Assembly: GCF_010671925.1 (NCBI RefSeq)
Contig: NZ_JAAHIH010000006.1
Coordinates: 744,001 to 808,000, forward strand
DNA from: Moorena sp. SIOASIH
GTDB taxonomy: Bacteria > Cyanobacteriota > Cyanobacteriia > Cyanobacteriales > Coleofasciculaceae
Length of the DNA stretch: 64,000 bases
Direction: 5' to 3'
The position numbers and the translations under genes are program-made. Positions 32,887-42,832 of the stretch are shown piece after piece; positions within the stretch are counted from its first letter, which is position 1, and the number at the start of each line of letters is the position of its first letter. Below the pieces are notes generated by a model. That model did not search any database and was not told the origin of the DNA. It saw only the letters and a list, made by a program, of their open reading frames with translations.

Positions 32887-34164
32887 ATGAACCATCAAAT
32901 CCTTAGTCGTATAGCCACTGTTATGGCAGTCAGCATCCTGCTTACAGGTATATTGGGGTGTGTGTCGGAAAAAACCAATGCCCTTGACCCTCTGCCTAAC
33001 TCCGAACCAAGGAAAGAATCAATTTCAGCTGACCAGCAACCAAATCTAGACGTAGATACCAATCTTGTAGAGGCTAATACTAAATTTGGCTTCAAGCTAT
33101 TCTCAGAAATTCTCAAGCAGGACACCAACAAGAATGTTTTTGTCTCTCCTACCAGCATCGCCATTGCCCTAGACATGGCTTACAACGGTGCCAGCGGTGA
33201 GACTCAAGAGGCTATGGCAAAAGTCCTAGAATTAGAGGGATTGAGTCTAGATCAACTCAACCAGGGGAATAACGCCTTAAAAGCTAGCTTGGAAAATGCT
33301 GACCCTGATGTCCAGCTGTCCATTGCCAACTCCCTGTGGGCTAACCAAGGCATTGACATCAATCCCAAATTTATTAAAAACAACCAGGAATTCTACGACG
33401 CAGAGGTCACAGAACTTGATTTTAGTAGTGCAAATGCTGCAAAAAAAATTAACCGTTGGGTCAAAAATAACACAAACGGCAAAATCAAAACGATTGTCGA
33501 TCGCACTCAAGCGGATGACTTACTATTCTTAATCAATGCCATCTATTTCAAAGGCAGCTGGACAAGAGAATTCGATAAGAGTCAAACGTCTGATCAAGCT
33601 TTTTATCTCTCTGATTTAAGCCAAAAGCAACACCCGATGATGTATCAGTATGGGAAGTATAAGTACTATGAAAATGATGCCTTTCAAGCTGTAAGTATTC
33701 CCTACGGTAAAGAACGGCTGAGTTTGTATGTTTTCTTACCCCGTGAAGGGAGCAGCTTGGCAGAATTTAAACAACAACTCACAGCGGAAAACTGGCTACA
33801 ATGGATGAAAGAGTTTAGGTCTCGAGATGGGTCAATTCGGCTACCGCGCTTTAAATTTGAATACGATATTAAACTCAACGATTCCCTAAAAGCGTTGGGG
33901 ATGGATGTGGCGTTTACCGATAACGCTGATTTTTCTAATCTGACCTCTCAATCAGCAGCCATTAGTCAAGTCAAGCACAAAACCTTTGTAGAAGTTAATG
34001 AAGAAGGCACTGAAGCAGCCGCTGCTACTTCTATCGGTATTGTTCCCACTTCCATTAGTATAGATCAACCATTCAATCTAGTGGTTAACCGTCCTTTTTT
34101 CTGTACTGTTCGGGACAATAAAACTGGAGCAATTTTGTTCATGGGTTCGATTGTGGAACCGTAA
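32887..34164 (+). CDS. Lipoprotein serpin (serine protease inhibitor)
   Basis: 425 residues from ATG 32887 (GGAG 8 nt upstream; a longer frame from 32824 is unlikely). MNHQILSRIATVMAVSILLT then GILGC is a lipoprotein signal, with Cys25 the probable lipidated residue. The rest is a full serpin: NVFVSPTSIAIALDMAYNGA, NAIYFKGSW, IPYGKERLSLYVFLP, the hinge EEGTEAAAA (372-380) and NRPFFCTVRDNKTGAILFMG. Counting P17 at Glu372, the scissile bond is Thr388-Ser389 (IVPTS), suggesting an elastase- or subtilisin-like target. It acts by irreversible suicide inhibition, probably at the outer side of a membrane. Confidence 0.93.
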   Translation: MNHQILSRIATVMAVSILLTGILGCVSEKTNALDPLPNSEPRKESISADQQPNLDVDTNLVEANTKFGFKLFSEILKQDTNKNVFVSPTSIAIALDMAYNGASGETQEAMAKVLELEGLSLDQLNQGNNALKASLENADPDVQLSIANSLWANQGIDINPKFIKNNQEFYDAEVTELDFSSANAAKKINRWVKNNTNGKIKTIVDRTQADDLLFLINAIYFKGSWTREFDKSQTSDQAFYLSDLSQKQHPMMYQYGKYKYYENDAFQAVSIPYGKERLSLYVFLPREGSSLAEFKQQLTAENWLQWMKEFRSRDGSIRLPRFKFEYDIKLNDSLKALGMDVAFTDNADFSNLTSQSAAISQVKHKTFVEVNEEGTEAAAATSIGIVPTSISIDQPFNLVVNRPFFCTVRDNKTGAILFMGSIVEP

Positions 34165-34706
34165 GCTATCAGCTATTGAATTAGTGTCAAGGTTGTTTGG
34201 TTAAAGGTTGTTTGGTTAAAGGTTGTTTGGTTAAAGGTTGAAAGTTAAAGGTTGTTTGGTTAAAGGGTAAGCATATGCGCTACGCGCAGGCTACGCCAAC
34301 AGCTATCAGCGAACAGCGTAGCGCAATCGGTGCTTTTAGGTGCGACCCGAACGCGCCCCGCGTCGGCAAAGCCTAAAGGTGCGACCCAAGGCCGCGAGCA
34401 ATCCCTCGCGGCCTTGGAGACGCGCACCTATAGCGAATTTAATTCTTACGGCGGTTTGCATAACTATCAAGTACACAGGATTTTCTCCTTCTTCCCTCTT
34501 CCCTGCTCCGAAGTCCCTGCTCCCTGCTCCCATTAACCCAAGAATTTGTACCTGACTGAATTGCAAACCGCTGTAATGGGTCAAGCGCACCTTTGAATAA
34601 AATAAGCTGACCGCTGACCGCTGACCGCTGACTGCACCTCAAGTAGCGTGCGCTTAGCGCATATGCTTACGTTAAAGGTTCAGAAGATAACCTTTAACCT
34701 GGTAAC
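34165..34706. repeat. Mosaic of tandem and palindromic repeats downstream of the serpin
   Basis: GGTTGTTTGGTTAAA units (34190-34265), GTAAGCATATGCGCTACGCG (34267-34286), GGTGCGACCC...CGCACC mosaic with the hairpin AAGGCCGCGAG/CTCGCGGCCTT (about 34388-34415), CTTCCCT/CTGCTCC units (34490-34530), CTGACCG units (34606-34632) and the reverse CGTAGC/ATGCTTACG unit (34645-34672). Overlapping frames here are not genes. Confidence 0.8.
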
Positions 34707-35885
34707 CTAGTTAACCTTAGGCGGTAGCTTGAATAGAATTGCATCCCAAATAAAGTATCCCTCACGTCCATATAATAGTGACGAGGGATCAGCAACACTC
34801 TGCTGACCAGAAGGACTTACTTTCTTAATTTCTGGATAATCGTTGTCCCACAACACTTTCCACTGACCAGAAACATCCAGTTCCTGCATTCCTAAATTTA
34901 ACCCATAGGCAATGAGGTCTTCTTGGTTATTGCGCTCGAAGTTGATCGCATACAAGTTAGACTCGGAAGATCCTTTCACAACCGGTACCACCCCTGCTGG
35001 CTGATAGGGACCGTTGATCTGTGGCGAGACAAAATGGTACAGGCTGGAGTCAGTAATCGACGCAGCGTCGTCACCAAGTTGCTCAAGCCAACGGGGATTC
35101 ACATGTTGCTTCATCACAGAGAAGAACATGTGCCACATTCCTCCTTTATAGTAAACGTGGCTTCGTTCACACTCGTAAAAGAGACCTTGCTCACCTTCAT
35201 TGGTCATGAAATGAGGAAACAAGGCTGGTGGCAAGAGTGTATAGGGTCCTTCGAGTTGATCTGCTACTGCTAGACCAATACAGCCTTTGTTGGGTTGGGA
35301 ATTTGTCTTGGCAGCAGCAGATAGAAACATCCAATACTTGCCTTCGTGAAATATCGGGAAAGGATCCCGCAACTGGCGGTGACGTTGGTCCGGCATTAAT
35401 GGATGGTCGGAGTAATCGTAATATTTCTCCCAATCACGAAATTCGATCAGTTGGGGAGCTTGCCAATCAATCTCGTGATTATCCCTAATGATTCCCTTAC
35501 AGAAGCCAATATACTCATGAAGCAAATTAGGACGGTCTGGAGATCCACCGTAAAAGAAATACAGGGAATTTTCGTTTACCAACCGTAAGCTTCCTGCTAG
35601 AAGGCGAGAGCTTCGCCAGTAGTCGTCCCGGTCTGGCTCAAAGACAGGACCTAAGTCTTTAATTACAGACAAATTTTCACTAAGAATAGCCCCACCCATT
35701 TCTCCTCTCTGCCAAGGCACTCCCTCTAAATCCTTTCCTCCTTGAAGGTAAAGCAGGAGATATTTTGAGACAGCTGCTTGACTTGGAGCAGGTTGATGAG
35801 GCGTTGTCTGGATGCTGATATCATGGTTGAACAGTTGCTCTAAGGTCGCAGCGTCGCTCCTGCCCTGATCGAGTTGTTGTATCAT
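34707..35885 (-). CDS. Beta-propeller glycosidase-like protein (GH68/GH32-related), possibly inactive
   Basis: 392 residues. RDPFPIFHEGKYWMFLSAAA (the RDP stabiliser motif) and YECERSHVYYKGGMWHMFFS (Glu-Arg acid/base motif) mark a five-bladed propeller of the GH68/GH32/GH43 type, acting on fructosides in the best-known members. The first-blade strand YLLLYLQGGKDL aligns with YHLFYLQASKDL of the protein at 37466-38443. The WDFW segment that carries the nucleophile Asp there is replaced by a Pro/Gln-rich stretch (TTPHQPAPSQAAVSK). The enzyme may therefore be inactive or use another residue. There is no signal peptide. Confidence 0.65.
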   Translation of the reverse strand: MIQQLDQGRSDAATLEQLFNHDISIQTTPHQPAPSQAAVSKYLLLYLQGGKDLEGVPWQRGEMGGAILSENLSVIKDLGPVFEPDRDDYWRSSRLLAGSLRLVNENSLYFFYGGSPDRPNLLHEYIGFCKGIIRDNHEIDWQAPQLIEFRDWEKYYDYSDHPLMPDQRHRQLRDPFPIFHEGKYWMFLSAAAKTNSQPNKGCIGLAVADQLEGPYTLLPPALFPHFMTNEGEQGLFYECERSHVYYKGGMWHMFFSVMKQHVNPRWLEQLGDDAASITDSSLYHFVSPQINGPYQPAGVVPVVKGSSESNLYAINFERNNQEDLIAYGLNLGMQELDVSGQWKVLWDNDYPEIKKVSPSGQQSVADPSSLLYGREGYFIWDAILFKLPPKVN

Positions 35886-37465
35886 CAGCTTCTGCTTAAG
35901 ATATTTTTAGTTTTGTTAAGGGAATATTACTTTATTAAATCAATGTATTATTTGTTTGACAAGAGCATCCATCAAATTCCAGGGATATGGGGCACAATCT
36001 AAGTATAAATACGGTTCTTCAGTACCTGCTATGCGCTCATTTCAGGTTAAAAAAATCAGAAAGCTTACTATACAATGGTTCTGATTAATTAACAATAATT
36101 TCTAAATACTGCCTCTTTCCACTGCTCCGAACGCGCCCCGCGTGGCCAACGGCCTCAGTCCCTACTCCCTGCTCCCTTCCTCAAAGTGTTAATTTAGCAT
36201 AACAAGTACGGAAGAGCCATAAATACTTATCTTTTACCAATAATTTGCGATCGCCAATTCTCCTTGATGATATGTATTACTAAGTAATACATGAAGGTTA
36301 CACGCTTGATAGCCTAATCCCTAGGCTGGCTCATGCAAGTTTAGCATTGAGGTATAGCGCTACGCGCAAGTCAGCAAGGTTCGAAGTCAGAAGTCAAAAG
36401 TAAGCTAGGACTAGGTTTCAGAGTTTAGGAGCGATGCAGCGCGGTCTTGGGGAGGCAGCGCGGTCTTGGGGGTTCCCCCCATGAGCGACTGCCGTGGTTT
36501 CCCCCATGAGCGACTGCATCAAGACAATGTCAAACATCTGAATGCATAGTGCTATATAGGCTGAGATCCTATCTAGAGGGGGCAAGCCTTGGGCTCCTAA
36601 ATTAGGGTTTGGCTTCGAGTTTGGCTTCGGGTTTTCCTTTCAACTGCGTAAGTCCTAGTGTAAGCATTCAGCGGTCAGTGGTCAGTGGTCAGTGGTCAGT
36701 GGTCAGCTAACGTAACAGAAATTAAAGCAATGCTTACCCGTTTTATTAAAAAGCTGAGAGCTGAGAGCTGATAGCTGAGAGCTGATAGCTGATAGCTAAA
36801 TGCTTACATCCTAGTAATCTGACCTTAGTTAAATCTTTGTCTATGTCTTCACAAGTTAAAGATTTGATTGTGATGCCAATTAATAAGCAATTTTACCAAT
36901 GACATTTCCCCAACAGTATTTGTTATCCTAGAATAAGTTTGGTAGTGATAGGGAAAAAAGCGAGTACAGACCTCGCTTAAATGCTGCTATAGCCTTAACC
37001 TATTATGAATCAATATTAGGACTTACGTAGTAACTCTCTGATTATCTGATTAGAGGGGAATTTTTAATCAATTAAAACACTATGCTTTACTATGCTTTGA
37101 GCGGTCAACAGTGAGCGTATTTGCTGATAGCTAAATCCAACTCAAACTTTATGCCCGTCCAAAGTATAGATATAGTTTTAAATCCTCTCAGTACGTAATT
37201 CCTCACTAGTTTAATGTATTCAGGAAAAAAAATTGGCTTGGATACATAGACTAGTGTTTAATCATTAGGCGTTGCTTCTATAAATTACACAACAATTAGT
37301 TAGATAGGATCTAATTAAGCGGTAAGGAATTTTCCTTACCTTACCCTACTACCGAATTATTACTTTCTACTCTCTAGTTGACGCCTTAGTAAAGAGGCTA
37401 ACTGTTCTAGGGAGTTAGTCACAGTTATTCACTAACGAATACTCTTACACAAAAGCAGGTAACTC
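35886..37465. other. Long intergenic region between the two divergent propeller genes
   Basis: No gene is supported in 1.58 kb. Contents: a GAACGCGCCCCGCGTGGCC unit (about 36128), AAGTCAGAAG units (36370-36400), a GATGCAGCGCGGTCTTGGGG.../...ATGAGCGACTGCATC mosaic (36430-36535), GTCAGTG units (36670-36705), GAGCTGA/GATAGCT units (36755-36795) and, at about 36956-36978, a minus-strand terminator-like hairpin (AAGCGAG/CTCGCTT followed by Ts on the minus strand). The 37000-37460 part is A+T-rich and probably carries the promoter of the 37466 gene. Confidence 0.6.
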
Positions 37466-38443
37466 ATGCTTCCTAATCACAGTTTACAAATCCCAGATAA
37501 ATGGATCTGGGACTTCTGGCTAGCTCAAGATATTTCCGACTATCACTTATTTTACTTGCAAGCTTCTAAGGATTTACCGGATCCAGAAGACCGACATTGG
37601 CATGTTTCATTTGGTCACGCTGTTTCTCAGGATTTACGCAACTGGCAGATTCTACCAGATGCTATGAAGCCTGAAGCTTATGGTGACGTGGATGAATACA
37701 CTAATTGGACTGGCTGCGTAATTCGTCATGATGGCCTGTGGTATCTCCTATACACCAGCACTGAGCGCAAAGAGCAAGGAAAAATCCAACGCATCAGCCT
37801 TGCTACCTCCAAAGATTTAATCCACTGGGAAAAACATCCGAAAAACCCGGTGATGGAGGCTGATAGTCGCTACTACGAGAAGTATGATCTCAAGCACCCT
37901 GAGAAAAACCTTTGGTTCGATGAAGCCTGGCGCGATCCTTGGGTGTTTCAGGATCCTGAAACAGGGGAATTTCATGCTTTAATTACTGGTCGCGTTAATT
38001 ATGGTCCTGCTGAAAGTCGCGGCGTGATTGCTCATGCCACTTCACAAAACCTGATTGATTGGCAAGTATTGCCACCATTAACTGAGCCGATGACGTTCGG
38101 GACTATGGAATGTCCGCAAGTGGTTCTTATCCAGGGGCGCTACTATCTGCTCTTCTCGATCCCCCCAGGAGAATTTGTTGATAGTAACCTCACGGGGACC
38201 TTTTACATGGTTGCTGATCATCCTTTAGGACCATTTTCTGCGCCAAGGGCACTCTGGGCTGATTCAGTGAAGCGGCTCTATTCCGGAAAACTGGTACAAG
38301 GTCCTGATCAGATCTGGTACTTTATGTCATGGCGTAATTTCGCTCTAGACGGGAGCTTTCTCGGCGATATCAGCGAACCTCTGCCGATCACAGTTGATGA
38401 GGAGGGCAATTTGATAGTGCTTGAACCAGCAATGGTTGATTAG
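37466..38443 (+). CDS. GH32-like glycoside hydrolase (fructosidase type), catalytic domain only
   Basis: 325 residues. Motifs of the GH32 five-bladed propeller in order: WIWDFWLAQD (Asp16 in the nucleophile place), WTGCVIRHDGLWYLLYTS, AWRDPWVFQDP (Arg156-Asp157-Pro158) and MECPQVV (Glu215, acid/base). It lacks the C-terminal beta-sandwich usual in invertases, and there is no signal peptide. Substrate could be sucrose or a fructan-like sugar; its presence about 11 kb from sucrose synthase fits. It is the intact-motif relative of the protein at 34707-35885. Confidence 0.75.
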   Translation: MLPNHSLQIPDKWIWDFWLAQDISDYHLFYLQASKDLPDPEDRHWHVSFGHAVSQDLRNWQILPDAMKPEAYGDVDEYTNWTGCVIRHDGLWYLLYTSTERKEQGKIQRISLATSKDLIHWEKHPKNPVMEADSRYYEKYDLKHPEKNLWFDEAWRDPWVFQDPETGEFHALITGRVNYGPAESRGVIAHATSQNLIDWQVLPPLTEPMTFGTMECPQVVLIQGRYYLLFSIPPGEFVDSNLTGTFYMVADHPLGPFSAPRALWADSVKRLYSGKLVQGPDQIWYFMSWRNFALDGSFLGDISEPLPITVDEEGNLIVLEPAMVD

Positions 38444-38659
38444 ATGTCTTCGGGAATTCAGTAATAGGCAATCGGAAACGAGGAAGAGGAATTATAGCGG
38501 TTCTCAGTTTGATGAGGTACATACTAAATTTATTCCCTCTCCTCTGTCGGTTCTCACTTCCATAGACGAAATGCTTAAGGGGGCACGGCGTGTGCCCCTA
38601 AAATTAATATGGTCAGTAACCAATTACCAATTACCGATTACCGATTACCGATTACCAGA
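38444..38659. repeat. Intergenic with ACCGATT heptamers
   Basis: Short region ending in four ACCGATT/ACCAATT units (38618-38656) that reach the pgsA start. The frame open across it adds a spurious N-terminal extension to pgsA. Confidence 0.7.
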
Positions 38660-39211
38660 ATGACTCTGCCTAACTGGATTACCTTTTCCCGCTTACTGGG
38701 GTTGCCCTTTATCCTATACTTCCTGAATCACCCAACTGACCAAAGCCGCTGGATCGGTTTCGGGATCTTTCTCCTTGCTGCTGGAACGGATTGGTTAGAT
38801 GGTTATCTAGCTCGTAAACTGAACCAAATTACTGATTTAGGCAAATTCCTTGATCCGTTAGTGGATAAATTTTTGGTACTAGCGCCCCTACTAGCATTAA
38901 TTGAGCTAGGTCAGGTACCCGCTTGGGGAGTCTGTTTGATTTTGGCACGGGAGTTAACGATCGCAGGTTGGCGAGTTAACCCCAAGTTATCCGGTAGCGC
39001 TAGCATACAGGGAGCCAATATCTGGGGTAAACTCAAAACCGTTAGTCAAATTAGTGCGATCGCACTTTTAATTGCTCCAACTCCCGACACCTGGATCATC
39101 CCATCCCTAGTCCTTTTCTGGCTATCGGTGGTCCTAACCTTAATCTCTGGCTTAGTTTACCTGTTACCCGCTAATATCTGGTCATCAACGGCAAAATCTA
39201 CTTCAGCTTGA
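38660..39211 (+). CDS. pgsA: CDP-diacylglycerol-glycerol-3-phosphate 3-phosphatidyltransferase
   Basis: 183 residues from ATG 38660, the usual start (MTLPNWITFSRLLGLPFIL); upstream codons are heptamer-derived. The CDP-alcohol phosphatidyltransferase signature is complete: DWLDGYLARKLNQITDLGKF then LDPLVDK (D-x2-DG-x2-AR-x8-G-x3-D-x3-D). Several membrane helices follow. It makes phosphatidylglycerophosphate, the precursor of phosphatidylglycerol needed in thylakoids. Its last 55 bp overlap the 3' end of the convergent epimerase gene. Confidence 0.92.
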   Translation: MTLPNWITFSRLLGLPFILYFLNHPTDQSRWIGFGIFLLAAGTDWLDGYLARKLNQITDLGKFLDPLVDKFLVLAPLLALIELGQVPAWGVCLILARELTIAGWRVNPKLSGSASIQGANIWGKLKTVSQISAIALLIAPTPDTWIIPSLVLFWLSVVLTLISGLVYLLPANIWSSTAKSTSA

Positions 39212-40095
39212 TCCCGACCTGAAGCGAGATAATCCTTCTCGAAGGAATCCTTCAGTCCCGAAAGCAAATCATACTCTGGTTGCCAGTTAAGTTCCGTCTT
39301 AGCCTTATGGATATCAGCAAAAAAGTGCTGTAATCGAAATGGGAAAGCCTTGCGCTTACCAAAATCAAACTGCTTCGGGTCATAATGCACGAGCTTGACC
39401 TCTGAAGCCGACTTACCACAGGCCATAGCACAGGTTCGTGCTAAACCATCAAAGGTGACATAGCGTTCCCCGGACACGTTGTAAATTTTCCCAATCGCTT
39501 CCCTATTCCCCAGTACTGCGGCCATTGCCCTCGCCAAGTCCTGACAATGACCTAACTGAGTAATGTGCATGCCATTACCAGGGATGGGAATAGTGCGATC
39601 GCGAACAATCCGGTCAAAAAACCAAGCCTCCACATCATTATAATTTTGGGGACCATAGATATAAGTTGGACGAATCGCTGTAAACGGCACCCCAAGTTCT
39701 TGTAGGTAAGCCTCAGTATGATGTTTACCCTTGTGGCGAGAATTGGGATCAACTGGATCTCCTTCGAGATGGGGTAACTGGTCCGACTTCAAGTACACCC
39801 CAGCCGAACTCATATACACAAAATGCTGCACCCGGTCTTTAAAAATTTCCACTAAGGGTTGAGTATCACTCAACTCCCGACCATTATTATCGAAAATTCC
39901 ATCAAACTCTTGAGACGATAACATTTCCTTGAGCTGATTGGGATCCTTGCGATCGCCATGAATCTGTTGGACTCCTGGCAGTGGCGCTGGCTTATTTCCC
40001 CGATTGAACAGCACCACTTCATGGCCCATCTCCACCAAAACCTTGGTTAAATAAACCCCAACAAACCGGGTACCACCCATGATTAAAATTCGCAT
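39157..40095 (-). CDS. NAD-dependent epimerase/dehydratase-family protein (CSP41-like)
   Basis: 312 residues of the extended SDR type. The NAD-binding start is MRILIMGGTRFVGVYLT (GGTRFVG instead of GATGFIG), with YMSSAGVY, RPTYIYGPQNYND and a C-terminal substrate region GKRKAFPFRLQHFF. The GGTRFVG start and overall sequence fit the cyanobacterial/chloroplast CSP41-type proteins related to RNA-binding proteins and isoflavone-reductase-like epimerases. Sugar epimerisation or an RNA role cannot be decided. It overlaps pgsA tail-to-tail by 55 bp. Confidence 0.85.
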   Translation of the reverse strand: MRILIMGGTRFVGVYLTKVLVEMGHEVVLFNRGNKPAPLPGVQQIHGDRKDPNQLKEMLSSQEFDGIFDNNGRELSDTQPLVEIFKDRVQHFVYMSSAGVYLKSDQLPHLEGDPVDPNSRHKGKHHTEAYLQELGVPFTAIRPTYIYGPQNYNDVEAWFFDRIVRDRTIPIPGNGMHITQLGHCQDLARAMAAVLGNREAIGKIYNVSGERYVTFDGLARTCAMACGKSASEVKLVHYDPKQFDFGKRKAFPFRLQHFFADIHKAKTELNWQPEYDLLSGLKDSFEKDYLASGRDQAEVDFAVDDQILAGNR

Positions 40096-40281
40096 GGTAA
40101 CTAATTACTAAAAACTTTGATTCACGCTATGGATTAATCCCCTCTTCGCGTACTTTGTGCCTTCGTGGTTCCAAACCAAACCACCCATAGCATTGTCAGG
40201 ACTTGGGCACTTACTCTACTAGTAGGGGCACCCTACTACCTAAGGGCGTTTGGTGCCCAGTTTTGGGTAAGTCCTGATGCC

Positions 40282-40965
40282 TTAAAGTCGCAACTGAGTC
40301 ACAGCAATATTACCCGAAAAACACACATCTACATCAGTACCAGGAGCGCGATCGCGTTTGTTATACTCCCCCTCATAATAGTAGTGATCCCCCTCCACAC
40401 GATACTTTGTCGGTAACGGTTGAGTACTCGGTTCACAAAACACCACCTCTGGCTCAGGTGAACCCGGTTCCAAGTGAGGTAAATTCACATTCCAGTAAGT
40501 ACCAGCAGCAATCGGACGATTCAACAAATCCGCCAACACCCTAGCTGTCCAACGACTCGCCACCTCCCAATTAATCACCCAAGGTTTTTTAATCCAGTGG
40601 GAAATCGCAATACCTGGTATTCCCTGTATCGCCGCTTCCCTAACCGCCGCCACTGTACCAGAAATGTAGACATCAACCCCCAAGTTACCGCCAGCATTAA
40701 TACCTGACAGAACCCACTTTACCTCTGGTATAATATGTGATATTGCAAGGCGAGTACAATCCGCTGGGGTACTAGAAACTGCATACTCATAGTCTGACCG
40801 ACGTTGGACGTGAATCGGTTTATATGTAGTAACCTGATGGCCACAGCCTGAATGATGCTCCTTCGGAGCGATAATTACAAAATTACCGTTACCGTTGACC
40901 GCTTGCTCTAGTGCTTTAATTCCGGGAGCATCTATCCCATCGTCGTTCGTTAGGATTATAGTCAT
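40282..40965 (-). CDS. surE: 5'/3'-nucleotidase SurE
   Basis: 227 residues. Metal-binding LTNDDGIDAPGI at the N-terminus, HHSGCGHQVT, STPADCTRLAI, VLSGINAGGNLG and SGTVAAVREA are all SurE signatures. It removes phosphate from nucleoside monophosphates and is often a stationary-phase protein. A short gap with AGTAGGGGCACCCTACT hairpin sequence (about 40218-40236) separates it from the epimerase gene on the same strand. Confidence 0.93.
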   Translation of the reverse strand: MTIILTNDDGIDAPGIKALEQAVNGNGNFVIIAPKEHHSGCGHQVTTYKPIHVQRRSDYEYAVSSTPADCTRLAISHIIPEVKWVLSGINAGGNLGVDVYISGTVAAVREAAIQGIPGIAISHWIKKPWVINWEVASRWTARVLADLLNRPIAAGTYWNVNLPHLEPGSPEPEVVFCEPSTQPLPTKYRVEGDHYYYEGEYNKRDRAPGTDVDVCFSGNIAVTQLRL

Positions 40966-41345
40966 TAGTTTAGTCGTTAGTGGTTAATCATTAACAGCTG
41001 AGTATGGGAAACGATCTAATCCAAGCCAAACTATCAAGGAATATCGAAACCGTATTAGACACTTAAAGCCAATCATCTCAAATTACTTCGGCATTTGCAC
41101 GCTTATACTTCCTTTGGGTATAAACTGAGCTTTTGGTTGAGCTATGGAGCTTAAGCTCTGATGTCTCTGCAGCGAACGAGCTAATAGCTGCTTGCGCAGC
41201 CTCAAAGTAGCCCGTAAGCTGACCGCTCAAAGTATAGCTGCCCATGAGCAGCCATCTTACAACCTCAGCTCAAAATTTTTCAACCAACTGCTATGGCAAG
41301 TCAGGGATACATCTACAACCTTCAACCTATTGGCAAACCAGCATC
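40966..41345. other. Intergenic region
   Basis: No gene or strong motif is seen. It contains TAAGCTCTGATG/GAGCTTAAGCTC short symmetries near 41146-41160 and ends at the small gene at 41346. In-frame extension of that gene into this region gives no family-like sequence. Confidence 0.4.
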
Positions 41346-41555
41346 ATGACTCAAAATATCATAAATCAGCCATCTACCCACTCTCAGCCAACTGTTAATT
41401 TTACCGAAGAAGAGCTGCAAGATATCTTACGCTATGCTAACGAACACGGTATTAATCCTTTTAGACTAGTCAAAGCCATTGCCCAAATTCGGAAACAGAG
41501 AATTGCTCAAGCTCACCAGAGTCAGATTCAGACCAGGGAAACTGTGTTTCAATAG
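41346..41555 (+). CDS. Small hypothetical protein
   Basis: 69 residues starting MTQNIINQPSTHSQPTVNFT; the rest is EEELQDILRYANEHGINPFR and a basic helix LVKAIAQIRKQRIAQAHQ. Function unknown. A longer frame from 41244 adds a Ser/Thr-rich stretch that looks noncoding. Codon usage and the tidy amphipathic helices suggest a real protein, but support is limited. Confidence 0.5.
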   Translation: MTQNIINQPSTHSQPTVNFTEEELQDILRYANEHGINPFRLVKAIAQIRKQRIAQAHQSQIQTRETVFQ

Positions 41556-42832
41556 AGGTAGTTAAAGTCCGTGTGAATTTGTTGGCCGTCAGCTTCTTTA
41601 AGAAGAAGTGGTCGAGGTAATTACCCTGCTACTCTATGCATAGTTAGGAAGGGTAAGCCAATACACAATTTTTTTTTTATTATATCTTAAAACTCTTAAA
41701 GAGTATCGGATATACTGAAATAGTAATGGTAAGGTCGATACCATTAGATAAACAAAAACTAATAAAAAACTGACTATTACAACGGTTATAAATGAAGTTT
41801 AAAACTTAGAGTCTGAACCATAAGTTTTAAACTTCCGGTTAGCCAGGATTGAATAATACAATAATTTTATCAGCCCTTTGCTTATCTTAGTGATTTCTCA
41901 ATGGAAAAACCTCTTTCCTTTAACTGTGAATGAACGGGTTAACATCATTGAAATAATGATTCACGAAACGTAAGCATTCAGCCGTCAGCCGTCAGCCGTC
42001 AGCTTTGTGGCATAGACTTCGACGCTGTGACTTTACTCAGATTAAACTAATGCTTACCTGTTGTCTTGATCCGAAGCGCGAGTGGGGGAAACCCCCTTTG
42101 GCCGACTGCATCGCTTATTCAAAAGCTGTTGGGTGTAGCTTGCCCAAGCGCCCATAAACTGATAGCTGATAGCTGATAGCTGAGTGCTTACCACGAAACG
42201 GCTAAAAAGACGAAAAAGACGCCATAAAACGGATATATTCAAAAATATTTGAACCATTATCCGATTTTTATAAAGTTTCCTTCTAATCTCAGATGGGCTA
42301 CTATTGGCTACTATTACAGATTCAACAGATGCAATTGTAAATTTATCCAGGGGCTAAAACAACGGGAAGAGCTATTGTTCAAGGTAGTCGAGTTGTTTAG
42401 GCCGCCGAATTAACTGATAGAGGGTTTGAAATTCGGGATGCTCTAACTACCAAAAGTTAGTCAATAGGTTCATACTCTATAAAAAAAAAAAGACTCTCCT
42501 ACTACAATCAAAGATTTAAGTTCCAATCTAATTTTAACGCATAACTCCTGACCAACAAAGGGATTCAGCCACTAAACTATTAAATTTAAATGGGGGACAG
42601 GTTAGTAGGGGAGGGTGGAATTAAATTATCTACGTAACTGGTGAACGATAACAGTCAACAGTCCACAGCTGAGAGTATTATCAGTCTTCACCTTTATTTA
42701 CCTGTTGGTTCATTAGAGTTTGTTTAATAGAATGTGGTTAACCACTATCACTGCTAGGCTTGTTGTGTCCAAGCAGTCCCAGATCGTCACTACTGCGTAT
42801 CATTACCTTCAATCTCAGCTTAAAGAACCCTA
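41556..42832. other. Long intergenic region with hairpins and repeats
   Basis: No gene supported. Contents: an A+T-rich stretch (41665-41700), hairpin TAATGGTA/TACCATTA (41724-41746), the 15-bp inverted repeat at 41794-41835, CAGCCGT units (about 41978-42003), the GGGGGAAACCCCC mosaic (42070-42110), and GATAGCT units (about 42160-42182). A short frame at 42362-42460 (GRAIVQGSRVV, stop, AAELTDRGFEIRDALTTKS) may be a broken small protein, which I could not identify. Confidence 0.5.
41794..41835. repeat. Perfect 15-bp inverted repeat
   Basis: GAAGTTTAAAACTTA (41794-41808) and its exact complement (41821-41835) around a 12-nt loop. It is not followed by a T-run on either strand. It could be a transcript end, a small insertion remnant or a cruciform. 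Confidence 0.7.

Noticed and set aside
42362..42460. Possible broken small gene (GRAIVQGSRVV, stop, AAELTDRGFEIRDALTTKS)
   Set aside because: Could not be tied to any family I know; noted in the region entry but not called as a pseudogene.
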